Assembly: GCA_025677815.1 (NCBI GenBank)
Contig: JAIXMP010000020.1
Location: 682,001 to 746,000, forward strand
DNA: 64,000 nucleotides
Reading direction: 5' to 3'
From: Phascolomyces articulosus
Lineage: Eukaryota; Mucoromycota; Mucoromycetes; Mucorales; Lichtheimiaceae
A program made the position numbers and the translations under genes. Shown piece by piece: positions 23,541 to 35,309 of the stretch (positions are counted from its first letter, which is position 1; each line of letters opens with the position of its first letter). Below the pieces are notes generated by a model. That model saw nothing but the letters and a program-made list of their open reading frames with translations, had not been told where the DNA came from and did no database searches.

Positions 23541-26500
23541 ATGTCAAATTGGAACCGACCTACTACCGACAACGATAATAATCTTGATTTAAACACAATG
23601 AGAAATCCTAGACATGGTAAATAATAAATAGTAATAAAAATAATAAAGTAACCCTTATTTTGATATACATACATATTTTTTTACTCCTTTATATTTTTTT
23701 TATACTCATACATATTCATATGCACGTCTTATTTTGATCCGATTCGACCAACCGTAATATAAAAAGGTGATGGATATGAAGAGGATGAACTACAACTTTT
23801 AGCACACCCACCTACAATTCGACGTCCTTCTTTAATGCCACAATATTCTTTTTCATCTTATGATGGCCCACAACCTCCACAAATGTATGATAACGAATCA
23901 ACAGAAATGCTTGCCAAACCTTATACTGACAAAGAGGGTGTTGGACCTGGAGGAGGAGGGGCTGGTGGTGGTGATTATTTACCTACATATCGATCGAGTA
24001 TGAAACGAAAAGCATCCAAACGAAGAAAAAGTAGTGGTTTTAAGATGCCAGATTTAAGGTTTTGGAAAAGAAATAATACTGGAGATCAATCCCCTCGTAC
24101 TATTTATATCAATGAACCTGAACGTAACGCACAACAAAAGTTTATCGGCAATCGCGTATCCACCGCCAAATACAATGTTGTTACTTTTTTACCCATTTTC
24201 TTATATGTTGAATTTAGTAAAGCTGCCAATATTTTTTTCTTATTTATTTCTTGTATTCAGGTAAAATATATGGAGATTCGAGTCACATAGGTGGATGGGT
24301 TGGTGGCGAAAAAGAAACAGATGATATATATATTTGTAGTTTAGATTGGTTAGGTTTTTTATTTTTGGCAACAAAAAGGTTAAACTAGTTTATTTTATAC
24401 AAATATATACTTATTTTATTAGCAAATCCCCGACGTATCACCTACCTCTCGATATACCACACTCGTACCGCTCGTCATTGTTTTATTCATCACAGCTGTT
24501 AAAGAAATTATTGAAGACTATGTAAATATCTATATGCCTATTATAATATATCTACGGACAAGAAGAAAGAAAGAGGGAACAGTTACAAAAAGTTTCACAA
24601 GAACTGATAATGTGAAATATTAGAGATACTAAATCAAGTTACTTTCAAAATCACATAATTATTATTGTTATTTAGGGTGTTCATAAATCAGATCGTGAAT
24701 TAAACGCTCGTAAATGTAAAGTATTGGAAGGATCCCAATTTGTGGATAAACGATGGCGAGATATTAAAGTGGGTGATATATGTCGAGTCGAAAGTACAGA
24801 GTTTTTCCCAGCCGATTTGATTATTTTAAGTAGCTCAGAACCAGAAGGCCTTTGTTATATCGAAACAAGTAATTTGGATGGGTAAATATATATACTTTTG
24901 AAAGGAAGAGGAAACATAGAACTTTGATGTATGGAATAAATATGTATGCTGGTTAGTTGGATATTATACAAAAATGAATGCTCGGCCCCTAACTTTGATT
25001 TGGTTTCTTTTATAGTGAAGTAAATTTAAAAATTAAACAAGCTTTACCTGAAACTGCCAAATTTATCACACCAGCCGAGGTGTCTCGGATCCAAGGTTAT
25101 ATCACATCCGAACAACCTAATAACAGGCTTTATAATTATGATGGTACTTTGACATTACAAGAAGGTGGAAGGAGCCAAGATTTTCCCTTGGATCCAAATA
25201 AAATCCTTTTACGTGGTGCACAATTACGAAATACAAGTTGGGTCTATGCTATTGTTGTATTTAGTGGTCATGAGACAAAACTTATGCTTAATTCAAGGTA
25301 AAAACTATTTTTTTTTCTGAAAAATTATATCATGATGATGATGATGATGATGATCTATATATAATCTAACCTTTGGATACTGCCCCAAAAAAAAAAAAAA
25401 ACAGTAAAAAGCCCACCAAAGCCTCTAATGTGACACACATCACCAATCGCAATATTTGGTATCTATTTACTATGCTTGTTATCATGAGTGTAATGTGCTC
25501 TGTTGGATACCTTGCATTATCGGTAAGATTGGATTTGATAAAAAAAAAAGTGGATATCAAAAAGAATTTTATCTAAATGGATAAATGTAGATGCGAAATT
25601 TTGATCAACTTGGATACCTTGCACTTTCAGCATCTGAACGTGCTCGTGAATTTGGATTTAATATTTTGACATTTATGATTTTGTTCAACAGTTTTATTCC
25701 TATCAGGTAAAACACTACTACTAGTGGATAAGGATGGAGATCGAATGAATGATTATTTTAAAACTAATGGATGAGATATATATATGTATATATATAACAG
25801 TTTGATGGTGACAATGGAAATTGTCAAAGTTGTTCAAGCAACATTGATTGGAAATGATTTGGATATTTATTACGATAAAACTGACATGCCAGCAGTTGCA
25901 CGAAGTAGTGGGTTGATTGAAGAATTAGGTCAAGTCGAATATGTTTTTTCGGACAAGACGGGAACATTAACTTGCAATCAAATGGAATTCCGTGAATGTT
26001 CGATTGCTGGATTATCTTATGCGACCAAAGCCGACCCTGATCGACAGCCAAAGTCCGACAATGACAGCGCTGGACAATACTCGTTCCGACAATTAGAAGA
26101 TCACCTTTCTACTTCTATGCATGCCAACGTAATCCACGAATTTTTATCAGCTTTAATGACATGTCAAACCGTTATTCCAGAAACCAAAGAAGAAACGGGA
26201 GAGATTGTTTATCAAGCTTCTTCGCCAGATGAAGGGGCTCTTGTACAAGGTGCTCGTGAAGTCTTTGGATACAACTTTTATGCACGAAGACCTCATTCCA
26301 TCAACTGTAAGATTAAGGGACAGGATGTTGAATATCAGATTTTGAACGTATGTGAATTCAATTCAACGCGAAAACGTATGTCGGTTATTATTCGAGAACC
26401 CAATGGAAAAGTCAAACTTTATTGTAAAGGAGCTGATTCGGTGATTTTGGAACGATTGGGAAAAAATAATACATTTGTCGATGCTACATTACATCATCTG

Positions 26501-28584
26501 GAAGAATTTGCATCCGAAGGTCTTCGTACTTTGTGTTATGCGATGCGTGAAATTCCAGAAGAAGAATATGCACGATGGGCACAGATTTACGATAAAGCGG
26601 CTACCACATTGACGAATCGTGCAGAAGAACTTGATAAAGCAGCTGAAATCATTGAAAAAGATATGTTTTTGCTTGGTGCTACTGCCATCGAGGACAAGTT
26701 ACAAGATGGTGTACCTGATACAATCCATACATTACATGAAGCCAATATCAAAGTATGGGTCCTTACAGGTGATCGACAAGAAACAGCTATTAATATTGGT
26801 TATAGTTGTAAACTTTTGACGGAGGAAATGGATCTTATTATATGCAACGTGGAAAGTCATGAAGAAACTAGAGACTTTTTGGAAAAAAAGCATTCAGAAG
26901 CAACAATGCATGAATCTTCTGGTGGACATGATGTAAGTACCCTTTTTATTTAAATTCCTGGTTATCAATAATAGAAGTGAACAAGTGCGTAAAATTGACA
27001 ATTCAAATATCTGTTTTTTTAGCCTCTTGCATTGGTTATTGAGGGAAAATCATTGACATTTGCACTCGAAAAAGACTTGGAAAAGACATTTTATGAATTG
27101 GCGATTAAATGTAAAGCAGTTGTATGTTGTCGTGTATCACCATTACAAAAAGCGCTTGTTGTCAAGCTTGTCAAAAAGTTTTCAAAATCCATTTTACTTG
27201 CCATTGGTGATGGTGCCAATGATGTTTCCATGATTCAAGCAGCCCATGTGGGTGTAGGTATTAGTGGTGTGGAAGGTTTACAAGCTGCTCGAAGTGCAGA
27301 TTTCAGTATTGCCCAATTTCGCTTTTTGCGCAAGTTACTGCTAGTTCATGGTTCTTGGGCTTATCAACGTCTTAGTAAAATGATTTTCTATTACTTTTAC
27401 AAAAACGTGGCACTTTATCTTACACAATTTTGGGTAAGTTTGGTTTTTATTTCAGGAGATTGATCTAACTATTTAGATAAAGTATGAAAACCAATCTCTT
27501 ACCTAAATGACATTCTATATATTATAGTATACTATTTTTAATGGATTCTCGGGTCAAACACTTTATGAATCTTGGACAATGTCTTGTTTCAACGTTATAT
27601 TTACTATTCTTCCACCTATGGTAATTGGTATTTTTGATCAATTTGCCGCTGCTCGATTGCTTGACAAATACCCACAAATGTACATGCTTGGTCAAAGCAA
27701 CGAATTCTTTAATCAGAAACGGTTTTGGGGTTGGATCTTGAATGCAGTATATCATTCAGCTGTAAGTAGATAGAAAGAATTATATAGTATACGACACACA
27801 AGTCATGATGAGACATTAACAAACTGTATGTATGTATTTATAGCTATTGTTTTTCATTGGTATGGCTGCATTTATGAATGATGCTGCGTTTGATAATGGA
27901 TGGACTGGAGGACATTGGTGGGCAGGTACTGCTATTTTCACAGCCACGCTCGCTACCATCTTGTACAAGGGTGCACTTATTACTGAGTATGTATTATGAT
28001 TTGAAGAGAGAAATGTGTATATAAATTACTTATAATATCATTCTATAGTATGTGGACAAAATATGCAATCGTTGCATTTGTAGGATCATTCTTAATTTGG
28101 TTTGTGTTTTTACCTTTTGTTGCCTATGTGGGTCCAATGCTTCCATGGGGAATTTTCCTCGAATATGTTGGTATTGTCCCAAGATTATATGGTAATGTCA
28201 ATTACTGGCTATTTATCATCTTGGTCCCATTCATCTGCATTTTGCGTGACTATTTATGGAAATAGTAAGTTTCATATTTTTACCCTACGTTATTCTGGAT
28301 TCAAATTGATAATTTTGTATTTCTGACATTTTTTTTTCCAACAATGTTATAGTTATAAACGTATGTACAGAACACGAAGTTATCATTATATTCAAGAAAT
28401 TCAAAAGCTCAATTTACCCGATTATCGACCACGTATGGATCGATTTAGACAAGCTGTCAACAAAGTTCGTAAGATCCAACGTCTTAAACAATCACGAGGT
28501 TATGCATTCTCTCAAAGTGATACAGACCAGGGTAAAATCATTAGAATGTACGATACAACGCAACAAAAGCCTATGGGTTATTAA
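23541..28584 (+). CDS. P4-type ATPase, Drs2-like phospholipid flippase
   Basis: Thirteen exons (23541-23616, 23767-24260, 24423-24521, 24676-24881, 25016-25297, 25405-25522, 25591-25706, 25801-26932, 27023-27433, 27528-27761, 27844-27986, 28049-28264, 28353-28584) encode 1252 residues. Visible in order: disordered Gly-rich N-terminus; first membrane pair ([26 protein letters not shown]); actuator motif DGEV (291-294); the P4 signature PISL (462-465); phosphorylation site DKTGT (D515); nucleotide domain; hinge GDGAND (903-908); C-terminal membrane helices; and GYAFSQSD (1225-1232), the conserved tail motif of the Drs2 group. Family knowledge: Drs2 with a Cdc50 subunit moves phosphatidylserine to the cytosolic leaflet at the trans-Golgi. 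Odd: the actuator motif is normally DGET; here Thr is Val, encoded across the exon 4/5 junction (GG/T GAA GTA). The acceptor of exon 6 follows a long A run. Confidence 0.93.
25331..25354. repeat. (ATG)n microsatellite in a flippase intron
   Basis: CATGATGATGATGATG-type run inside intron 5 of the P4-ATPase gene. It lies 50 bases before the proposed acceptor and would not affect the protein. Confidence 0.8.
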
Positions 28585-30244
28585 ATAACTACTATTATAA
28601 AAAAATGCCATATCATCATTATCCACCGTCTTGTCTTCTTCTTCCTTTACTTTTTTTTCAAGCTTTCCCGTTCTATTCCCTTTCTTTCTTTTATATTCAT
28701 CTTCATCTATCATCATTATTATTTTATTATTATTATTATTTATATATTTTATATATATACTTTTTCTGACAACTTTTTTTTTTCTTTTTTTCTTTTGATA
28801 TATATTTTTTTGTCGCCAGGAAAAAAAAATTCTGTATATTTTTTCATTATCTTTCCCCTTCTACACATTTTTTTATTATTTATTTTTTTTTCTTGTAAAA
28901 AAAAAAAAAAAAAGAATCAAAAAAGAGGTTAAACAATTCATCCTTCAATTCAAATTGTATGACACAGCTTTTATCTTTATTTGTGATATATAAAAATCAA
29001 GAAATTCATACCAAACAAAGCATTGATCGTGTAACCCTATCGCTTAAAGCTGAGTAAAGTTTGAGGACTCTCCTGATAAGGAATGTTAAATTTATTAACC
29101 TTGATGGTAACTGTAATAGTCATCACCATGATGATTAGTGATACTTTCTCGATGACGATTGCCAAGATATTACCACAAATTTTAAATTTATATGATAGTC
29201 ATAATAATGACGACTATTATACATTATTAATAACAATCAAATTATCTTTAAATTTATGATTCAGGGAGAGATGAAGTACTTATCGTCGTTTTTTATATAA
29301 GGCAAATATATAACATTTAAAGAAAAATTTAGTTAAGCTACTTTTATAGTTATAATTTGTAGTACAAAAGATATAAATATGATTTCATTGCCTCCATTAA
29401 AGCATCGTTCCAGCCTTTCTTTAAAGAGTGACCTCTGAACAAATCATATTTTTAATTTGTTTGTACAAAATATAATTAACTATTATTATTTTTTTATAGT
29501 CTGATTGAATCCATATGATTCGATAAGTACTATACTTATTTTCAGTTTACTGTATACTATTTGTTCAAAAAATTACAATTTACACATGATAACTTTATAT
29601 AAGCCAGTCGTTATTATGACGGGGTCTTTATAATAAAAAAGATCTTAATTACTACCCAGCGTTGTTTATGCTTAATGCAAGATCTCAAGCGGAGCACACT
29701 GGTGGTCAATTTGATTGGTTAATCATCACTGTTACTCATTTTGATGCGTGAAATATAGAATGTGCTAGTTTCATAATATTTTAGTGCGTAAAATAAAAAG
29801 AAAAAAAGAAATAGGTCATTATAATAAGAGTAATCTGGAATTGTGAAAAATAACAAGACGTCCATTACAACAAGCACATCGAGATTGTACAGTTTAGAAT
29901 AGTAGCGTGCAGGTGGTGAAAGATAATATAACAAAAAAAAAAGTTTAAAGTTAATGATTATAAAAGGTGTTTGTTGGTCACAGGTTCTTGATTATATCGA
30001 AATTTTACAAACTGGAACAATTTGTACACACACTCACCTACACTTGAGTAACAATCTGCACTGATGATCAAAAAAACCCGGTCGGAGGAGGACAAAGAGA
30101 AGTCAAAGAATATGAAAAGAGTCAAAAAAGTTTCCCATTTTCTTTTTTATTCTTTTCTTTTTCTCTCTTTTCTCTTCCAACAAAAAAAGAAAGTTTTTCA
30201 CTAAAACCGTTATAAACTCCTTATATTTTTTTTATTCACTTTTT
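28585..30244. other. Intergenic between flippase and arrestin genes
   Basis: The first 350 bases are T-rich with AATAAA-like words and long A and T runs (for example 28899-28913), presumably the flippase 3' end. The rest is AT-rich without a supported gene; the frame at 29719-29934 (-) shows no family features. The final 120 bases are the pyrimidine-rich promoter of the arrestin gene. Confidence 0.5.
30131..30178 (+). promoter_or_regulatory. Pyrimidine-rich promoter tract of the arrestin gene
   Basis: A nearly unbroken C/T run about 70-115 bases upstream of the ATG at 30245, with T/C alternations such as TTCTTTTTCTCTC. Inferred to be a core promoter element from its position and recurrence in this window. 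Confidence 0.4.
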
Positions 30245-32429
30245 ATGTCAAATAATAATCATTTTTTGGGTCTTGGTCGAAATAATGCGCTTAGTGTAGT
30301 ACTTGACGAACCCATTTTATTTCTTGGGAAAAGTACTGGTACGAAAATCATTCGTGGTGAAGTGATTGTCAATTTTTCAAAAGATACATCCATTCAAGGT
30401 CCTATTACACTTGTGTTTCAGGGTATTCAAACTTATTATCCATGGAGAGGTAAAGTGATCATCATGTTGTGCAATATATATATATATATATATAGTCTTT
30501 TTTTCCCTAACAATAATAACTAAATTTGTATAAATAACACTGATAACGATAATAGATATAATGAATGGTCGTGCATTGGGTAAACCAATTGAAACCAAAC
30601 TTCATGTTACAGAATTATCTCTTTTGCCACCCAATTCAAAAGGTATTATGCCTGCTGGTATTCAAAGATTTCCATTTGAATTTCCTGTACCTGGATCTCT
30701 GCCAAGCACATTATCTATTCCCGACCGACTTGATATCGTATATAATCTTACAGCAACGCTTCGCCGATCCAATGAAGATTCGTCATTAACACCATCATTT
30801 CTTGATCGATTTAATAAGAAACCAAAAACTGTCGCTACCGCCCGAGTTCGATTAGTTCGTGCTATAGAACTTACACCACCCAGTTTACCACCTGCACTTC
30901 TTGCAGACGAAGCATTTAATAACAATGAAGCTGTCGTTGATGAACCCCGACATCCAAGTGATGATCCATTGTTATTAATGCAAGAAGATGGTCAAAGAAC
31001 ACCATCATCTACAACCACATCCAACAGTGCAGATGAAGATATCACAATGTCAACAGCAACCAACAATAACAATAGTACTACAGTTACTAACAATGATGAA
31101 ACTCACCCTCAACATCGACGAACGAGTTTAGATCGTTTTTATGGTATTGGATTAGATCTTGATGAACAACATGATCACTTGGCCAATTCTTTTGCTGGAA
31201 GAACGGTAGAAGATTGGTATCACCAACCAAAAAGCGAGAATGGACTACGTTACCGTATAAGCATCGATCGTACAGCCATTGCCATTGGGACTCGAGTGGG
31301 TGTTACAGTACTACTTGAACCAACAGTGGAAAATATTACCATTCGATCCATCGTAACACGTATACAAGAAAGACGCGAATATTGCATGAAAACACCAGGT
31401 GATCATGCTAGCGCTATTGGTGGAAAACCTGAGACACGATCGACGACCGAAACACTCAACGTTTTACTTAAATGGGCCTATGGAAAACCTACTCAGCATG
31501 ATGAAAATAGTAGTTGTGCCGGTTCTAATTCACTCGATATGAATGATCCTAATTCTAAACAAAATCAAAAGAAACGCAAGCAGCAACAACAGCAACAAAA
31601 ACAAGGACCCGTATTGGATCGACGTTACCGCCATCATAGACGAAACTGGTCTAATTTGGAAGACAATAATACTGCAAGAAGAAATGTTCAATTGTTTAGA
31701 CAAAAAGTAGAACAAGAACGAGGCGATGTCCCATTAATTGACTATTGCCATGAGAGTAGTAACTATAGTGGTTCATCAACCACAGGTGAAAACATCGGTG
31801 ACGAAGACGCAAACGCACTCACAGGTGAACTATTAAATCTAAAATCGTTGGATCAACCATTGCAAGTCGGTGAATACTTTGAAGGTCGTTTTATCATGCC
31901 TATTCCCACATGTAATCATTTATTACGACCTACCATGTCCTATGAAAGTATCACGATCCGTCATTGGCTACATCTGATCGTAGCATATGAGTGTGACGGT
32001 AATATGTATGAAGTAACACTCACGACACCTGTACGGATATTGGACTGTCGCCTTGTATCGGAGGACGAACGCCAAACAATTTTACCGCCACCTCCTTCTT
32101 ATGAAACCATTGAAGCTGGAAAAGATCCCTTGTCCACTAATAATACTGAGTTTTGGTTACAGCGTTCATCTATTACCAAGGAGGCCTTTTGGGGTCGATG
32201 TAAAACATGTCCTTGTTTGAAAGAAACATCAGATAAAGAAAATGGTCATAATTATCATGGTGGTCCAAATGCCATGGAAAAACAAAGGTCTCTTTTACAA
32301 CAAAAAAAGAAGACCCGGCCTTTATCATCGTCCTCTTCTTCAAGAGGCAACTTTACACGTAATAGGTTGTCGTTACATCGTTTATCAGGCAATTGGAGCG
32401 GGTCCCCACCGGCTTATTCTCAGAATTAA
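30245..32429 (+). CDS. Alpha-arrestin (ART-like ubiquitin-ligase adaptor) with PY motifs
   Basis: Two exons, 30245-30449 and 30556-32429, encode 692 residues. The N-terminal arrestin fold is visible as alternating beta strands (VVLDEPILFL, IIRGEVIVNF, GPITLVFQGIQTYY, RFPFEFPVPGSLPSTL), and a C-terminal arrestin-like half resumes around RYRISIDRTAIAIGTRVGVTVLLEP. Two PPxY motifs are present: PPSY (581-584) and PPAY (686-689, four residues from the end). Family knowledge: PY motifs recruit the WW domains of Rsp5/Nedd4-type ligases, and alpha-arrestins direct these ligases to plasma-membrane transporters for endocytosis. A long acidic and Asn/Thr-rich linker and a Gln/Lys-rich run interrupt the fold, as is common in fungal members. 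A (TA)n run lies in the 106-bp intron (30475-30494). The client transporter cannot be told from sequence. Confidence 0.87.
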
Positions 32430-34062
32430 GTAAATAGTAACACCTGATTTTTATTTATTATACCATTACCCATTCTTGTTACTTTGTACATTTATGTTCT
32501 TATTTCTCGTATTGATTTTTTTTGTTAGTTTCATTTACATTACATTCCATACTCTTGTACATAATGAATTTTCATACAAATTTGTTTTAATAAATAAAAA
32601 AGCAGACGCCAGTCATTTGAAAATACATACATTGAAAGAAAGGAGTAATATTATTACGTTGATGTGTGGATAGAATACTTTTTCAAATGGTATATGAAAA
32701 GAAAAGGGCAGGTTACATTTTTGTCACCAAGTAGGTACTTTGGGTCCTTTATATATCAAAAGAGGTATCGTGAGAAATTTCTATCTTTATACAATATTAC
32801 TTCTTATTGATGGGATGGATACACTATTCCATATTGATCAACAAATATATACTCCCCAAAAAATCTACTTTACGCGAACTATAAAAAACACCATATGCAT
32901 AATAAGAAAACTGAAAAAACGTAGTTCCGTGTCTTGTACATCATATATATCGTCATTACAAGTTTTTCCGAAGAATAAAAAACAAGGCATAGCTGTACAC
33001 ACATACGACTTTTTGATAATATAGTATTATATAAACATTGTTGTAGGTATAGGTAGTATGTTGTAGTCGTTATTATATTTGAGTAATTTATAAATACTGA
33101 CAATAGTTTTGTTTAATAATCACAAAACATTATTATGTTGCTACTTAACTGATAACAAAATGTTATGCTACTACGTTGTGTAGATAATATATAACCGACA
33201 CTGGTGACTACGTTTATGAATTTGAAAATATCAGTTTTGCAGAATTGCTTTTTCTACTTTTTTCCATATAGTAGAGGTGGATTCATTATTTTTTTTAAAA
33301 AAAACAGGATGATTACACGATCATTATGCTATATATTAATATTATTCCTTTTGGTGAATCAATGATATCCGCTGGCCTTTCTATCATTTCTACCTGAGTA
33401 CAATTAAGAAAAAAAAGTACATCATTTCTATCCAAGTACAACCAAGGGAAAATGTGTATCAGAACAAACCAATAAACCAAATGCGAATTGAACCGCTCGA
33501 ATCATCGATGATACTAACGAAAATGGAAAATGGATAAAGAAGAGGTAGAAAAACCTACAGCTTCCGTTTTTTTATATGATCCTAAAAGTAAAAATATCTT
33601 ATAATACTGAAAAAACCCCCACGTGCTGTACCTAATATCTAAATAGTCCCATATCTTTACTACTACCATAATCGTCTCATTGTATGCTATTTTTTTCCAT
33701 TGTCTCTATTCGTTACTTTTGCTATCAGATGGGTTTCTGCTATTGTTATGGATTTATTATTATTGTTGTACGGATATTAGACTTTTTTTTTTTTTTTTTT
33801 TTGAAATCATCAATATAAATGATTACTTTGTAGAATAGAAATTCTCCATTTTTATTATGATGTATTTAGCAGCATAATGCAAAAGTTTAGATTAGTAGAT
33901 GGAATATATGATAGAAAAGAAATTCATTTTTGATCCAGCAATTTTTTTTTATTCTATATCTCCTTGTCGTGTTTAAGGAGTTGCTTTTGCTATCCTACGC
34001 TTGAAAAAAGTTACTTTGCGCTTCATCTCATATAAACCAAAACTGTGGTTTTGTGCCATACA
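32430..34062. other. Intergenic region
   Basis: AT-rich spacer after the arrestin gene. It contains a 22-base T run at about 33783-33804 and no supported gene; open frames at 32476-32673, 32740-33024 (+) and 32879-33103 (-) have no recognisable features. Confidence 0.5.
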
Positions 34063-34673
34063 TCGGAGTTGGTACCTGAAACACCAGCAACTAAAAGTGA
34101 TCTACTCATGTTTTTAATTCATGCAAGAAGATCATACTTCTTTACACTTTTTTACCGTTTCTTTTTTACTGCTTTTCTATTCATGTTATAAAAATATATA
34201 CACACTATATTAAACAGCCTATCATTGACATATGAAAACAACTGCGTGACTTACTGGGATTAAAAAGAAAAACACCAGTCCCAATTTAAAAAGTATAAAT
34301 ACGAGTGCTGTCCAAGGTCTTTTTTTTTCTCTTTGATGCCCCCACTCACATTAGTTTGCCAAGGGCTCTCTACACCGTGAGTGATTGGAAATGTTATAAT
34401 AATATTATTTTTAGAGTAATATTTAATTATAGTATTTCAAAGTAGCACCTTTTTGACCACAGGGACTTAACGTACCCGCCACCTTTGATAACTAGCCGCT
34501 TTGTAATATTTATAATTGAATATTCTTTTAAAAGTATTATTATTTATAATTTTTCCTGGTTGACATACCCCTTTATTGCCCTTTATTTTCGTTGTTCCTC
34601 GACAGTGAGGTTCAACGTCCAATACAAAAAGAAAATGATAATAAAAAAAAAACAATAAAAAAGATTTGGTTCT
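34063..34673 (+). repeat. 610-bp inverted repeat, copy 2
   Basis: Near-identical reverse complement of 18215-18824, about 15.2 kb away. Similarity stops abruptly: on the left after TCGG (flank CCATACA against CTTGT at copy 1), on the right in the T run following GGTTCT. The TATA-like GTATAAATACGAG lies at about 34296-34308. It ends 0.64 kb before the broken F-box gene, while copy 1 lies 0.22 kb from the end of the intact F-box gene, but in a different arrangement relative to each. Confidence 0.8.
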
Positions 34674-35309
34674 TTTTTTTTTCTACGGGGTGATTCACAC
34701 CAGCTGAAAGATGCGAAATACTTTGTTTTTATTGACCCGGTATTTCAAAAGGTGCATTGCAACTTCGCTTGAAGTTGCATATTGAATGCATTCGGCCAAT
34801 AACATTCTTTATTTCGGGTTTTTTCTACCTGTTCGACATTTTTTACAACTTTTGCAAGTGAAAGTGGGTCACAGCAAGAAGTTGCAACTTTGCTCTCATT
34901 CGCTCGCTTTTATAATATTATTTACTCCCATTGATAATAATAAATAAAACTGCGTTCTATTTTTTTTATAAATAAACTGTTTGGTATATAAAACTATTAA
35001 TTGTTGTAATAACAATAAAGTCTGATCCTAATGGCATTGTTACTAAAAGACATGGGGATTAAAGCCAAAAGGGTAAACGTTGTTTTGTTGTAAGAACAAT
35101 GTCAATCATAGTAATGAGTTTGACACACTTTAATATACAAGTCGTACAAACGCGCCCCAGCTTCTTATTTCGTTAAACAAACACTTCCATTTTTAAAACC
35201 AAAAAAAAAAAAGACACAAACACAAGAGTCCACAATAGCCTTTGACAATAATAATACTGATCAGTCACCTATCTATGACATTGAATAAGCCAATGACAAA
35301 ACTACCATG
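34674..35309. other. Intergenic with GAAGTTGC hairpin and palindrome
   Basis: Between the repeat and the F-box pseudogene. A perfect hairpin GCAACTTC-gctt-GAAGTTGC lies at 34759-34778, and AAGTTGCAACTT at 34879-34890 is palindromic and uses the same word. No gene seen. Confidence 0.5.
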
